This document shows, one piece after another, positions 12,363 to 25,081 of a stretch of DNA of 64,000 nucleotides (position 1 is the stretch's first letter; each line of letters starts with the position of its first letter). Source of the DNA: Spirodela intermedia. Its lineage: Eukaryota; Streptophyta; Magnoliopsida; Alismatales; Araceae. Location: positions 3,976,378 to 4,040,377 of the forward strand of contig LR746264.1 in NCBI GenBank assembly GCA_902729315.2, written 5' to 3'. Under the pieces are notes generated by a model that worked only from the letters and a program-made list of their open reading frames with translations, made no database searches and had not been told where the DNA came from. The translations under genes were made by a program, and so were the position numbers.

Positions 12363-15300
12363 ATGGCTTCCGCCGGCGAAGGCACTAGTATTGGGACGGC
12401 TGTGGAAGCTGCTGTCCCGTGCACGTTGCTCGGGCTGCTGCTGCAGGGGAAGAGCGCGGGGGCGTCTTCTGATGCAGTTGGTGATCGCAGCGGGATATGT
12501 TTCATGAGGGAGTATGCTGCCAGAGCAACGAATATTGTGCTATGGGCGGTACTAATTGCTGTGACGGTGATTCTTCTGCGGAGGCTCGGGAGGGTGGTGA
12601 GGTTCTGGGCTAAAGGGAGCCGGATCCCCGGACCACCAATCCTATCGTTCTATAGGCACTCGAAGCTCATCCCAGAGTGGGGTGATCTCACCGGTTAGTC
12701 TTGATCTGAGTTTCCTGGATCAGTTGTCGTGAAGAATTATGGAGTGCACCGCGGATTCTGATGTCTTTCTTTGAGGCTTGTCATGTGATCTATCATGCAA
12801 TATTATTTTATCAACCATAAGCTAGAAATTAATCTGTGTGATGAAACTTGAGCAATTGTTCACAATTCCACAATTGTACAACGGAATTTTGCTACCTGTT
12901 TATTTTTTCTCACTGCTAATATCCTTTGCAATTCACTATTTACATTTTACAAACGAGCAAACGGTTCAGCTGAGAGGGGGCGAATTCTTGTCGTTTACAT
13001 AGTCTTGGTATTTTATGATTTTATGCATTCTTTCAGGGAAAAATGAAGCTGTGGATAATATGTATGCCCTCTTCATCCGTTGTTAGGAAATATGTTACTG
13101 TATAGTTTACATTCACTGAGCGCTATCCTTTGAGTGGTATCTTTTGCCCGTTAGTTTCTTTGGTGGTTAATATTAGTTTTCTCTTGCATTTATGTAATTC
13201 TTTTTCCAGTGTTGTTGTTAATGTACTTACTTTGAGTTTTCAAACTGTAAAGGTTATTTGTCAAAGTTGCATGAGATCTATGGGCCTATCGTTCGACTTT
13301 GGTTGAGTCCGACTGAGCTTGTGGTGTCTGTAACTGATCTATCACTGATAAAAGAGGTGCTTATCAAAGAAGAAGACAAGTCACCACTGCCTGGAAGGTT
13401 ATTTCGTTTGGCTTTTGGTGACTCTAGCCTCTTTGCTCCGTCCTTTGACTTGGTACGTCCGACACGCTTTTCATATCTCTGGGATAATGCTAACCAAAGT
13501 GTGTTGTTTTCCCTTGAACCAATGCGTGATACATGTTTTGTCCCTTTTTTAAAAATTTTGGTTATGAACTTGTTGTTATAGGTTAGGCTACTGTGGATTG
13601 CGTCAGCGCTTATGTGAGGGTTTAGTTTGGTTCCATTCTCGTGAAGCCTGTTTTTCGTTTGAGACATGTCTTCTATTCTTTTTCACTCTAGCTTGTCCCA
13701 CGATCTTGATATTGCTTGAAAATCCGGCATCATGGACCTTGTTCACCTATGTTTTTTGACCAGGGTTTTTATTTGGTTGTTTAAGGAGAGTTATTTTTGA
13801 AGTCTTTGCATGCTAAATCGAATTAAGAGGCTTCTTTGCGGTTTTAATTGACCTGATTATTTTTTAAAATCAAATGTACGTAGAATGTGGGCTTTTTGAC
13901 ATCAAGCTCAATATGTATCATTTGTTCACTGATCGCTTTCCTGCAGGTACAACAGAGAAGAGAATCACTTGAAATCCAGTTGAATGGCGTGCTGCTTGGA
14001 AAATCAAGTTCAATTCCGTTGAAAGTTCTGGACTGCATAGTGAAAAAAATTGATGCCTTTATGGCTGAAGGGCCTGTGGATTGCGAAGAAATGTCTCAAT
14101 GCGTAGCCTTCTCCATTATTGGATCCACACTTTTCGGACATTCATTTTTGACTTGGTCTAATGCAGATACCTATCGAGAGCTTCTTATGAGGGTTGCAAA
14201 GGATGCTAGTTTTTGGGCCTCCTACAATATTCCTCCCATTTGGAAAAGAGGATTTTGGAGGTACTGGCGGTTATGCACTAGATTAAAAGGTCTAACAAGG
14301 GATATCCTTGTACAATGTGGAAGGAGTTACACTTCCTTCGAGAAAACTGGCCAAACTTCATGGAAGGAAACTGCCGAGTATGGTACCTTTGAAAAAGGCA
14401 TGCTTCTAGGGGAATTAAACTTGCACCTTATTTTAGAGGATGAACCATATGGGAATATAATGGGAATGATGTTCCATGGATATTTGAAAATATCTGGATT
14501 GATTAATAATATCCTGATAAAGCTTGTCCTGAATCCAGAAATGCAGGAAAAGGTTATTTCATTTCCCTGTTATTCTCCTTCAAGGCTTACTCCAGATTTC
14601 ATTTATCAAATCTATTAAAAATATTTAATGATGGCTCATATCTCAGTTCATGGCTTTTTACAATTCCGAGTTCCTCAGTTATTTTTCTTGAGACAAAAGC
14701 TATATAGATTTTAAAATTCTGAATTGTTGAAATTTACTAATAAATATGTTAAGAAAGATTTGGGAAGTGTGACTAATGCTTGTAACCAGAAATAGCTAGA
14801 AATGACTAATGCCTCTCTTTTAGTTGCTGTACTCTGAACCTTGCATACCATTTTTTTTTTATATTGTTTTAATTAATCTATTCGTTCCATTGAAATCCTG
14901 CATGTGATCAGCCATTTTCCAAGTGAACCAGAAGGCTTTATTTGTTGTACTGCTCATCTGTCCCATAAAATGTTAACTAAATAAACTGTATTGACTTGAG
15001 GGAGTGTGTAATCCCTCATTTGTTGATGCATGTATATTCTAGATTCAATGATAGAGCTCCATCAATTTCCTTTCATGAAAAGCTGCAAATTTTTTGGTGT
15101 TGTTATTTAATCAGTTTTTCAAGTTAATTTTGGGCCTCGTATAGATGTCTAGCTTGGTCAGAAGAATTAAATGATTGCGTGAGATTTTTACCAGACATCC
15201 TTTTCTTGGTCTTGGAACTCACAGAGTGGTTTATGACCTGTAGTTTTATTTGATAGTTGAGTCACACTAATCCATAATCATCATGTTACCAGGGTATGTA

Positions 15301-18300
15301 TATAAAATTATTTATTTATGATTTTGGCCTCTTTGCAGATTTTTTCGGAGATAACTGAAATGAACAAAAGAGTTTCTGGATCACATCCCTTTGACGTCCA
15401 AAAGATGCAGTTTTTGCTGGCAACTGTGTTTGAATCTGCTCGTCTTTTGCCCTCTGGACCTTTGCTTCAGAGATGCTCTTTAAAACATGGTAAGAATTTC
15501 ACTTGATCATTCTAGCCTTGGCATGTTATCACATAGACACTTCTTTTGAATAAATGTGAAATTCTTGATGTAAGAAACGAATCATCAGGCTATGAAGGGT
15601 AAAAAACGAGTCTTGTTTAGACAGCAGCGTTTGTAGAATAGTAAGTTCAAGGATTTATTCCAAGGTCTGAGTTATAAGCTTAGTTGCGAGATATGCTTTT
15701 ATGAGAATGTCTCAGATTCAGAGTTACCATCGTGTTTCTTTATATCCATGATTTGCCCCGATCTGTATAAAATTTGAGGGTGAGCTTACATGGGATGTAA
15801 CTGATGGGTCATTAATATTCATGGAGAAAATCAGCCATTTTAAAATACCTTGCATGGGGAAGTGATGGAAGTTAATATTTCTTACCTGGTTTTGCCCACT
15901 TTATATCACTTATTTTGCATAGTTTCGAACCTACATACACATAATGAGTAACGTTTTTATAGAGGGCTTTGAGCATAGACTAGTATGATTCACAGGAAAA
16001 TCTATGCAAGTGATTCTGGCTAGTGAAAGACCAATTAGTTTTTCATAGCCTAATCTTGAAATGGTACAGAAGAGACAACATTGTCTCTAGACATTCAACG
16101 GGACTCAACAGGATGAGAACATGTACAAATCTGATTTTTGTTGCCACCTATCAAGCTTTGGTATTCCCCAGTGAAATTTCTTGCTTTCTGGTTTTCTTGA
16201 TAGATTATCCTTTTTCATGATAAATTCAGATCTTATGCTTCTTTGTTTTGAAAGAAATTCCATTTACGTCGATCAGATTTCTTGAACAATCTCTAATGAT
16301 ACTATCAGTTTACTGCCCGTTTATAACAGGGCTGTGTATCCTCATATTTTCTCCTTTGATGTTTTCTTTTAAATTCGTTTATAATAGTTTCTTCTCTGTA
16401 AAATCTTTGTCCAAATTTTTACAAAACTTCATTTTTGTCTAAATGGAATGTAAGTTGGTATGCCCCTTCTTACCCTTATATAGATTACTATGAAATTGGC
16501 TGATAACATTTTTTGAATGCTCAGACTTGAACCTTAGGAAAAGCTTAACCATTCCAGCTGGAGCAATTTTTGTTGTTCCTGTGCACCTGGTGCAGACGGA
16601 TAGTACTATCTGGGGCAAAGATGCTTGTCAATTCAATCCTCTGCGTTTTGTGTCCAAGACTGGTGGATGGGATGATGCTTCGATTCCCAAAACCTCATCA
16701 GCAGGTTTCTTCACTAATTAGCCCAGACAGATACTACTAGTTCTGTGACATTATTTTATTCCTTTGAGCACCATAAGTTTCATTTAATTTGCAACTTTTT
16801 ATTTTTTATTCATTAGCTACATTATCAATGCTCATTTAACTTCTTTTTTCCCTTCTACATGCGGCTTGACCTAGTAAACAGTGGAAATCTAACCTTTACA
16901 CGGATTAAGTTATGATGTAAAATCTCCTGAGTAACCTCAAACTCTGATCCCTCTTGGGGGCCTCCAAGCCTTGTAATATGTTTCAGGATCAGGAATGGTT
17001 GCCAGTCTTCTGTTCGCTTCTAGGAGAATCCCTAACGCAACACCTTTGGGTCGTTCAACTATGATTCTCACATTTCCCCGTGAGGGCCTTTCCCACACTG
17101 CGGTTAGCAAAATATAAACCTCTGGTGGAGTTCTTGGTCTCTACACGAGGTCAATATCTGCCTGGACTTGATTCTAATGTCTAGTGATTTGGTCGTTTTC
17201 CTTATCAATTGGAATATACTTTAGCATCTACTCACCAGATTCTTGTGTCGACCTCAAAAGATACCACCTCCCGAAGAGTATCTAAAAATCAGTGTCTGAA
17301 CAATGAGTCATAATTCGAAACTATATTTAAAAGCTTTCTTGCAACAGACCGACCAGAAACTGAGTTAATCTTTGTAAAGCTTTGCACTCGAGTTGGATGA
17401 CGGCATACCTGGCATCACGTCCTGCTCTATTGGCATTAAACCACATAGGTCATCCGGTTTCGTGGACGAATAAGTCTGGTGAGTTGCCTTTGCCACCATG
17501 GATGTTAAAAAGAACTGATTGTCTATTCCTATGAACATCAAACTTAGGGACTCTCAGAGGAACCCATTTCTCTTTAACATTTTCCTTTGTTGATGTTAAG
17601 CCATGTTAAATCATAATCATAGTTCATGGACGTCCAAAGCCACGGGTAAAACTCATACTATAGTCCTCTGCAGGAATGCTAACAAGGATACTTTGTGCTA
17701 CAATACACGAGCAAAGGGTTTATTGTCCGGATGAGTTACCAAAATCTTTCCTGTGCTGTTTGGTTCTCCTATACATAGATAGATATTCCATTGCCTGATG
17801 AAAAACATTTTAATAAAAAAAGCATGATTAGAAGAAGGTTGTCTGGGTTTACTGTATGCCAACCCGTGACTTTATGGCCCTGACCGGCTTCTTTTCTCCT
17901 CTCATGATTTTGTGAGTCCTAAGGGAACATCAGTGTTGTCAAACCCCTTCGTGGGCTAACAAGGCTATATAATTTCAGTATAACGTTTCTGTTAAGATGC
18001 TGGAATGATGTTTATCTTGTGAATAGAACCCGAGTTAAAGTTTAACTTGTAATGATGAATGGTTAAATATTGAAAAATACATGTGGGCTTGTCTGTGCCT
18101 GAAACGAGTCACGAGTCAACTCTGTAGTGCCAGCCTTGGACCGATTCAATGAGATTCACTGTGGGCCATGACTAGGCTCTGGGCCTTTATTTGGTTGGCC
18201 ATCAGTCTTTTAATATTCATCAAAGCACTGATTTTTCTTCTAACGTTTTCACTTGTTCCTTCGTGTTTCTGTCACTCTAACATACGTCTGAAGAAAGTTA

Positions 18301-18879
18301 TGTACTTTCCATCTCTGGCAGACGTCAACTGTGGATTCCTTCCATTTGGATCTGGCAAGCGTGCATGCGTTGGCCAAAAGTTTGCAGTTCTTGCAATTTC
18401 CACATTATTAGCATCTTGGATTCAAGAATTTCAGGTTCGCGCCTTGCACCCTTCCAAGCGGCTTCTGTTTGAGTTCTTTTAATTCGTTGACTTCGATTTT
18501 GTCACAGAGTGCAACAGACCATCTTTTTATATTTCAGTGCTCTTACCGTTTAATAATCAGAGCGTCTCTCCTACGTTGGCGGTCTCCTTTTCATGGTTCT
18601 TCTGCTATAGTTTATACTAGGTTAAGTCAAGACTTAGATAAAATCGCACACTTCTGCTATTCTTTTGGTGCCCAAAACTTTCTAGACTCTTGGGTTTCGC
18701 CTCTACATTTTATTGATTAATCTAAAAGATCACACGATGATTTGGGATCTATCTTGAATAAGCCCTCATGTTTATTCCACCCTTTCTGTTTCCAGATACA
18801 GCTTCATGCTGCTCCAGAGGACTCTGCTCTTCTGCAACATCCTCCAAGCCCCAAGATCATGTTTGTGCGGAGAAGCTGA
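12363..18879 (+). CDS. Divergent cytochrome P450 monooxygenase-like protein
   Basis: Seven exons with consistent phases: 12363-12693, 13253-13452, 13947-14552, 15339-15489, 16525-16704, 18322-18434, 18796-18879, giving 554 aa. Features: a hydrophobic anchor at about residues 57-73, the PGPP hinge at 89-92, the K-helix ExxR as ESAR at 411-414, the PERF-like FNPLRF at 466-471, and the heme loop FGSGKRACVG at 498-507 with ligand Cys505. This predicts an ER-anchored heme protein with the active site facing the cytosol. The N-terminus is long before the anchor; an internal ATG at 12504 would give a shorter form starting MREYA. The I-helix is atypical: HGYLKIS around 354-360 replaces the usual (A/G)GxxT, so the conserved acid-Thr pair is absent. 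From memory of plant proteomes, similar single-copy P450s exist with the same oddity, but I cannot name the CYP family or the substrate. Intron 5 is 1.6 kb. Confidence 0.88.
16705..18321 (+). other. Large P450 intron 5
   Basis: A 1.6 kb intron, larger than the others in the gene, lies between the FNPLRF exon and the heme-loop exon. A block from about 16900 to 17950 is less AT-rich than the flanks and may be an insertion. I found no long ORF or recognisable transposon ends. Confidence 0.45.
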
Positions 18880-19383
18880 GGCAAGGGGGACTGTTCTTCC
18901 TCTGCTCCACTGGATCTGGCTGTGCTTTCAGTGGTCCCTGGTTCTTTCCTGCCCGAGTTTTTGTGTGCTGATCTGCAGCTGCTTGACCGGGCGTCTTTTT
19001 TCCTCTGGTTTTTAATGGCTCCAGTGCTTCTGCAAGGTATATTATTCAAAGCTTTTTGGAGCACTCGAAGGCTGTTATTGTCAAAAGGGGTTGTCTTCGC
19101 TAGATTCTCCTCGTCTTTTCTTCTTTTCTTCACTCCTACAAGTACTCGTGAAGGAAAATACATGCTCTATAATGTTGAAATTCTGCCATGAAAAACATGA
19201 AATGTCAGGAGTTTGGGTTTCAGTATTTAATCAGTTGTTACAGAAAGATTGTTGGTTGGAAAATCACTATTTTTTGGTTATTCTTTAATTAAAAAAATTA
19301 ACCCATCTTTTCCGTTCTATAACATAAACATTTTTTTTATCATTTTAAAATTTTTATTTAAATATCGATTTCTAGAATTACTT
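18880..19383. other. P450 3' UTR and downstream flank
   Basis: Sequence after the P450 stop. Its first 100-200 bp are probably 3' UTR. An AT-rich stretch follows from 19280. ORFs on both strands here are short and not protein-like. Confidence 0.5.
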
Positions 19384-19691
19384 TCATAAAATTAACAAAT
19401 CAAGAAAAATACTATAATAAGCAGTGTTCATCCCCTCAAAATCAATTAATTCAATCAACCACAAAGTGTCCAATTTAGCGTCAGTGCACATGATGGCATT
19501 AAACCATGGGGATTGAGGTACAAACTCAACAGAGAGATCCTCTTTCAAAGGTATTCCCTCCTCAAATAACCCTGAACAGCCAGGTGAGGAAACCCTAACC
19601 CCATAGTTGGCAGGAGGATATGACTCTTCAGGAAAGCTCCCACTCTCCTGGGTCTCAAATATTTCTTCACCACTTTGTCGTATGATCCCAT
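19384..19691 (-). pseudogene. Orphan exon-like ORF of unknown identity
   Basis: A minus-strand open frame of about 100 codons begins after a good acceptor (AATCAAACAG) at 19692. It has balanced, protein-like composition (stretches such as YPPANYGVRVSSPGCSG and SPWFNAI). It has no ATG at its start, and no partner exon is visible between it and the PPR gene, whose stop is only 330 bp upstream on the same strand. It ends at a stop at 19384-19386. I do not recognise the family. It may be a captured or relic exon of a conserved plant gene, or the last exon of an unseen gene model. Confidence 0.35.
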
Positions 19692-20020
19692 CTGTTTGAT
19701 TAAGAAACAAAGATGATAACCTAATCAGAGAGATGGTACTATATTGATGTGCTTCAGAGGCATTATGAGATGAGAATCTATACCTTAATTAAGGAAATTC
19801 AGGCATAAATCAACCTCTGGGACTAAATAGCTGAAATAATAGCTTCTTCCCACAATCCACATATTGATAAGATCAAAAGGGATAGAGCCAATTTAATGCC
19901 AAAAAATAGTCCAAAATTTATGATCTGGGATGGGTCAGCGCTTAGCCATTTTTGGCATCTCCATTGTCCTCTTATCACTGTTGATGAAGTGGATCGTCCT
20001 GCTTCCAGCTGCTGCTTGGA
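19692..20020. other. Short intergenic stretch / PPR 3' UTR
   Basis: 330 bp downstream of the PPR stop on the minus strand. Part should be the PPR 3' UTR. Nothing else is recognisable. Confidence 0.4.
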
Positions 20021-21925
20021 TCAGAGGCAACTGCACTTAAGCTTCTTCAAAGCCTCACGGAATGCTTTGGCTCCTTCCATATCCTTCTGCTCCTCGAAGT
20101 ATCTCAGGAAGATGCCCACCCTCTCCTCGTCCATCTTCCACTCCTCCTTTTTACCCTTTGAAGCTGCGGTGAACACACACCTCAAAGCTTGCTCCACCTC
20201 GTTATTCCCCAAATAGTAGTCAATAAACATGTCGAAGGTCCGGAAATTGGACTCCGAGCCTTTCTTTGAGGCAGTCTCCCAGAGGGTCAACGCTTCATCA
20301 ATCATGTTCTTCCTAAGATATGCGCCAATTACCACATTCGTCAACCTTATATCATGGTGTATGTGAAGGGCTTCCCACTCCTCGTAGCACTGTTCAATGG
20401 AACTGAGATCATCGAGCTGATCCAGAGCCTGGAGCACAACAAGATAGCTTAAATTTGTGATCTTTGGGAAGATACCCTTCATAGATCTCCAAACCCTGTT
20501 GACCTCTGACAGGTTTCTCATTCGAGCATGCAGAGTGATGAGGAAATGGAAGGAATCTCTGTCCTTTCGGTCAACGGCCATCTCCAGCATCTTCAAGGCC
20601 GACTCAGCCCTCTGAGTCAGGCCGGCTGAAATATAAATGGAAGCCAAGTTGCTGTAAACGGGCCACGGCATTGTTCCTTCACCTCTGTCCTCCATTTCAG
20701 AAACCACCCGTTCCACAGCATCAATGTCCCCAAGATGGGCGTAGCTGTTCATCAAGATGCAGTGAGTGAAGGTATCAAGTGAGATGTTCTTGGCTCTCAT
20801 TTGTTCTATAAGTGGGGGTATCTTCTCAGGCTGCTGCAGCTTCATGTAAAGGCTAGCGAGGTTGTTGTAGACTAAAGTGGTAGAGTCATAGCTCAGCATC
20901 TTCATCTTCTCATACAACTCCGTTGCTTTACCTGCCATTTTCTCCCTGCAGTAGCAGTTCAAGAGGGCGCCATAGGTGAAGCAGTCCTTTGCCGCTTCAG
21001 GTAAATTGGAGAAGTACACCTCTGCTGAATCTATCCCTTCTGTTTTTGACAGCAAATCTATGCGTATTGCATGGTTGCTCTGCGTCATTCGAATGCCTTT
21101 ACTGTCCATCCACTTCATCAGCTGCAGGGAGAGGAAGATCTTGGAGTCAAATGCGAGCATACCCACAGAAAAAAAAAGTAGCAATGAATGCCTCTGCCTC
21201 TGCCTCTGCCTCTGCCTCTGTTATAATAATTTGATCGGTTACTGTTTAAGACATTATCCTCTCCAACCCAATCTTTCTGCTCTTCACAGTCCCCTCTCTC
21301 CATGTCATCTCCTCCATTTCTCTCCATATATCCTCTCATATCGCCTCCCTTTACTTACCCACTTACCCACAGTCGCTCTGCCTCAAGGTGAAATCCCCCC
21401 TCTGTTTCTATATGATCTTCTCCTATCGTCTTTACATCACTGGTCAAGGTTATGACCACCCCATCGGAAGTAAACCTTGCTAAAATGGGCATGACCTTAA
21501 GCAACGGAGAACGTGCTCAAGAATAGTCATAGAATGGAGAACCACAATGGAAATTTCTACCAGAAGAGCCTGCAGCAGATTACGAGAATGGGTTCCGAGC
21601 AAGAGAAAGGGGTTGGGGGGAGGGGAGAGAGGACCTCCAGGGCTTGGCTGAAGCGCTTGTACTTGCGGAGCTCCTTGACGTACTTCATGACTTCGATGGG
21701 CCTGACTCGCTTTCCCTCCTGGAGCCACTCGTCCATGGCCATCGCCACGCTCCCCTGTGGGGCGCCTCCCAAGGCCGACAGCCGCCGGTACAGCGGCTTC
21801 GCAAGCCCTGGGCCAGCCAACCCTGCCGACCCACCTGTTACCGCGGACGACTCCGCCGCCGTGCACAGCCTCCGAACCAGCGCCACCGCCCAAGCGGGCA
21901 CCCTGAAGGAGGAGCTCCCCGCCAT
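20021..21925 (-). CDS. P-class pentatricopeptide repeat protein, probably mitochondrial
   Basis: Two exons, 21925-21635 and 21121-20021, phase 0, giving 463 aa. The start codon at 21925 opens an N-terminus (MAGSSSFRVPAW, then VRRLC) that is basic, Ser/Ala-rich and poor in acids, like a mitochondrial presequence. Degenerate 35-residue PPR helix pairs fill most of exon 2, for example those around TYGALLNCYC, VYNNLASLYM, THCILMNSYA and VYSNLASIYI. There is no E/DYW tail, so this is a P-class, RNA-binding type. The layout and the WMDSKGIRMT region after the intron resemble the plant group of short mitochondrial PPR proteins that includes At4g21705 and At1g02370. Such proteins bind organelle RNA; the target cannot be read from the sequence. 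The single intron (21122-21634) has a CCTCTG hexamer repeat. Confidence 0.92.
21186..21219. repeat. (CCTCTG)n hexanucleotide repeat in PPR intron
   Basis: About five copies of CCTCTG on the plus strand, just upstream (on the coding strand) of the intron acceptor for PPR exon 2. Confidence 0.85.
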
Positions 21926-24900
21926 CTCCGACCTCGATATGTCGCAGTTGCAGATGAGGAACGCGCTGGCTGAGGAGCCGGTGCTTTCAATTCGGCAAGC
22001 ACAGACGATTCCGAAGTACCCCTGGGCTGGGGCAAGGAGGACGATGATCACAGAGAACTGGGCGATAAATCAACCTCCAAATAGTAAGCGGCTTCCTAGT
22101 TTCATCTCTCCCCTTGAACCAATAGACACAACTGGACCCAAAAGTTTCTCAGCTCCATTGGAATCTAGTTCTGACCACATCTTCCATCATTCTTCTGTAA
22201 ATTTGGAAGCCACTGAAGGAATGATGGGGATCTGACCACATCAAGATTTGAAAACTATAACCATTTTAAACCAGAAATTTCAACCCCCAACTCCTAGGCG
22301 AGCTCTTGTTTTGAGAAGTATGAAGAACAACAATTCCCATTCCGCTTAAAGATCTTCTGAATTCGTTGAGATTTTGGACAAATTCGTGAACCAGGTGGGC
22401 AGACACGCTTCAAAATAGTTTAATGCATTCTTTTCCATCGTAGAGGCCACTTTGGAGGATAAATGATGAACATGATCAATTGAAATGGAAACCTTGGGTC
22501 AAGATTTTTTCATACTTTGGATAGAATCATTTAGAAAGAGAAATCCAAACCCACAACTCGAGTTGCTATCTTTGGATTATTGGATAACTTTTATCAACAA
22601 TCTACAAGATCCCATTGATAAAACCCTGATATACATGTTAGGTTTTTTTTCCCTAAATTAGCATATAGATTCACAAATATCTATCTTTATGTAAATCTGT
22701 TTTAGCAGGTTTTTTGATGATGCAACAATATTGAGTTCGACCTTCTATGAATTAATCATCTAGACGAGACAAAAAGTGTAAACATATAATTAGTTAAAAA
22801 CTAACAAAGTGTTCCAGTTTAGGGATTGATAATTAAAGTAATGTGGTGAGAATTTTTCTATTAATTAGCGTTAGTTGGTGCATAAGCTGAATATTCATAT
22901 AAGACCTGAGCATCAACTGTGGACGCTGAACTTGAATTTCCTCACAAAGAACTTGAGTCTTGATGCATGTATGAACCTGATTTTGAACGTTGACTCAAGT
23001 TCCAACACATGGAAAATCACAGTTTTTATTTTAAAGCAAAGTAATTTTTAGTCATTGAATATGTATTAAGTCAAGGACTCCGACTTGCAAAAGGCCATTA
23101 AACCATAGGAATTTGGGTGTGAAATTAAGTGTTTCATATGTGGTTGATTTTTTGCCATTTTTATTTCTACACTAATATGTGAAAGCAAACATTGATTTAA
23201 AAATCTTACTAACTTAGAGACGAACATCAAACTGAATAAAACGGTAAACTAGGAACATTGACTTTTTTTATTGTATTTAAAAATTATCAATTAATTATAA
23301 CAAAATTTTCTTTTCATTTTGAGTTCTTACATGAAATATCTGCAGGTTAAATTATACTTGAAAACTCTAAACTTGTTATGTCAATAATCTTAGACAATGG
23401 CTTAACTTGTACAAATAGCTCTAGTATGAATGATGTAGAAACTAGCTTTTACTATCTCATATTGGTGCTACAAAAAATTCAATTCGTCTCATGTCATGAA
23501 AATTAGAAACAACATCAAATATTAATTGTTTTAATCTAACATGCTTTTGAGGGAAAAAACGGCTTCATTAAGAAATAAGGTCATAGAATGAATGAAATGA
23601 GGTCATAAAATTGGGGATAAATAATTTGTGATCATAGAATGAATGAAATAAATATGGACTTGAAAGTCATTTTTTTCTGAAAATATAGAACATGAAAGCC
23701 AAAACCATTCGTCCCATTATTTTGCCTATGCCTTGTCTTTTTTTGAAATTGTGTTTCCACTTTCTCTTCTATTTATGTCATTGAAATTATTTAATCGGGT
23801 TCCAAGTTAATATTATTTTAGGTCTTAGACCTATTTAATTGGTTGTATGCTTACAGAAAGACCAATTTAATCACCACCATTATAAAATTCATCATTATTC
23901 TATACCAAATAGTTATGGTTGAAAGATAGAAAGTATAGAATGATAATACATTGCATCTCCACATGATATCAATTTTGTAATTAAATCAATGATCCCTAAT
24001 TTTACTCTTTTCTAGATTTCTACATGTTCAATATTTTTAAATATTCTTATCAACAAGGTATGGCAATGTCTTGCAGTTGACAAACTGATGAAATAACTAG
24101 GGCAAAGGGAAGCGTACAATCTTAAATTATTTATACTATAATATGTTTATGAAATATCCAAATAAGTAATAATATCAACCTTTTTCCTTTAATTAAGTAA
24201 TGGATATATACATGAAAAGGCATTGAATTATTTTTTTTACCTTTTATGCACAAGGGGTTCATGATGTGACTCCAATTATTCCTGTTTCATTAATCATTAA
24301 ATACACTGGTGAATATTAATTAAGAAATAAAACCCAGATGTCGTAGATCCTCTACTTAGTTTAAGATAAGGAGACCATCAAAGGTAGCGACTTGCTGCTA
24401 GAGAAGACTCGATCACAATAGGCATGGACATGCATAGTTGTAATGAAATAATAGAGATAAGTGGATAGAAAGGTTGATCGGAAGAGCTTGTGCTTGTTCT
24501 GTCTGACCATCGGATTGACCCTCCTAACGTTCAACGGATTGACCTGCAGGTCGTCTCCGATTCACACCACTCATAGAACACCTGCCTCCATCAGCTAGAC
24601 CCTAAACCAACAGTCAACGAGAGAGCCATCCATCCACAAGTCAACAAGAAATTCAAGCCATTAGACCAACGATCATTCCACACTCTCAAGGGAGGAGGAT
24701 AGTAAATAATGCTCCCCACGTTATGGTTTGATAGGATCATCACACAGCGTATTCAAGTGTTCTTCTTTCAATACTATCCTCGGTCAACAGGGTGACGTCA
24801 TTTTATTGCTGCTTCTAGATCGTCTCTACTAGATTACTCAAACTTGGTATTTCACATGTTGTGGAAGGTTTGGCTGAGCAAGATCTGGCACCATATTACA

Positions 24901-25081
24901 GGCCCACACACACCAATCAACTAGTCAACCGTGATTACTCTCTGATGCATGATGATAATAATAGTCAACCATGATTTTGCTGTAATGTACTTAGTTTCAT
25001 ATGTACATGCAGACGCAAGCAGTAGAAGTGCGCTTCATGATTTATTACAAGCCCCCCAGACGAGATATAGTGAATAGGAGC
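21926..25081. other. 3.1 kb AT-rich intergenic region
   Basis: Upstream flank of the PPR gene (from 21926) and downstream flank of the cystatin gene (to 25081). The block 22240-24350 is strongly AT-rich with only small imperfect direct repeats (for example around 23575-23650, TCATAGAATGAATGAAAT twice). The block 24380-24990 is less AT-rich and may be an old LTR fragment. No gene is supportable. Confidence 0.5.

Noticed and set aside
21513-22235. Plus-strand ORF of 240 codons
   Set aside because: Antisense to PPR exon 1 and its upstream flank; the composition mirrors the GC-rich PPR exon and nothing is conserved.
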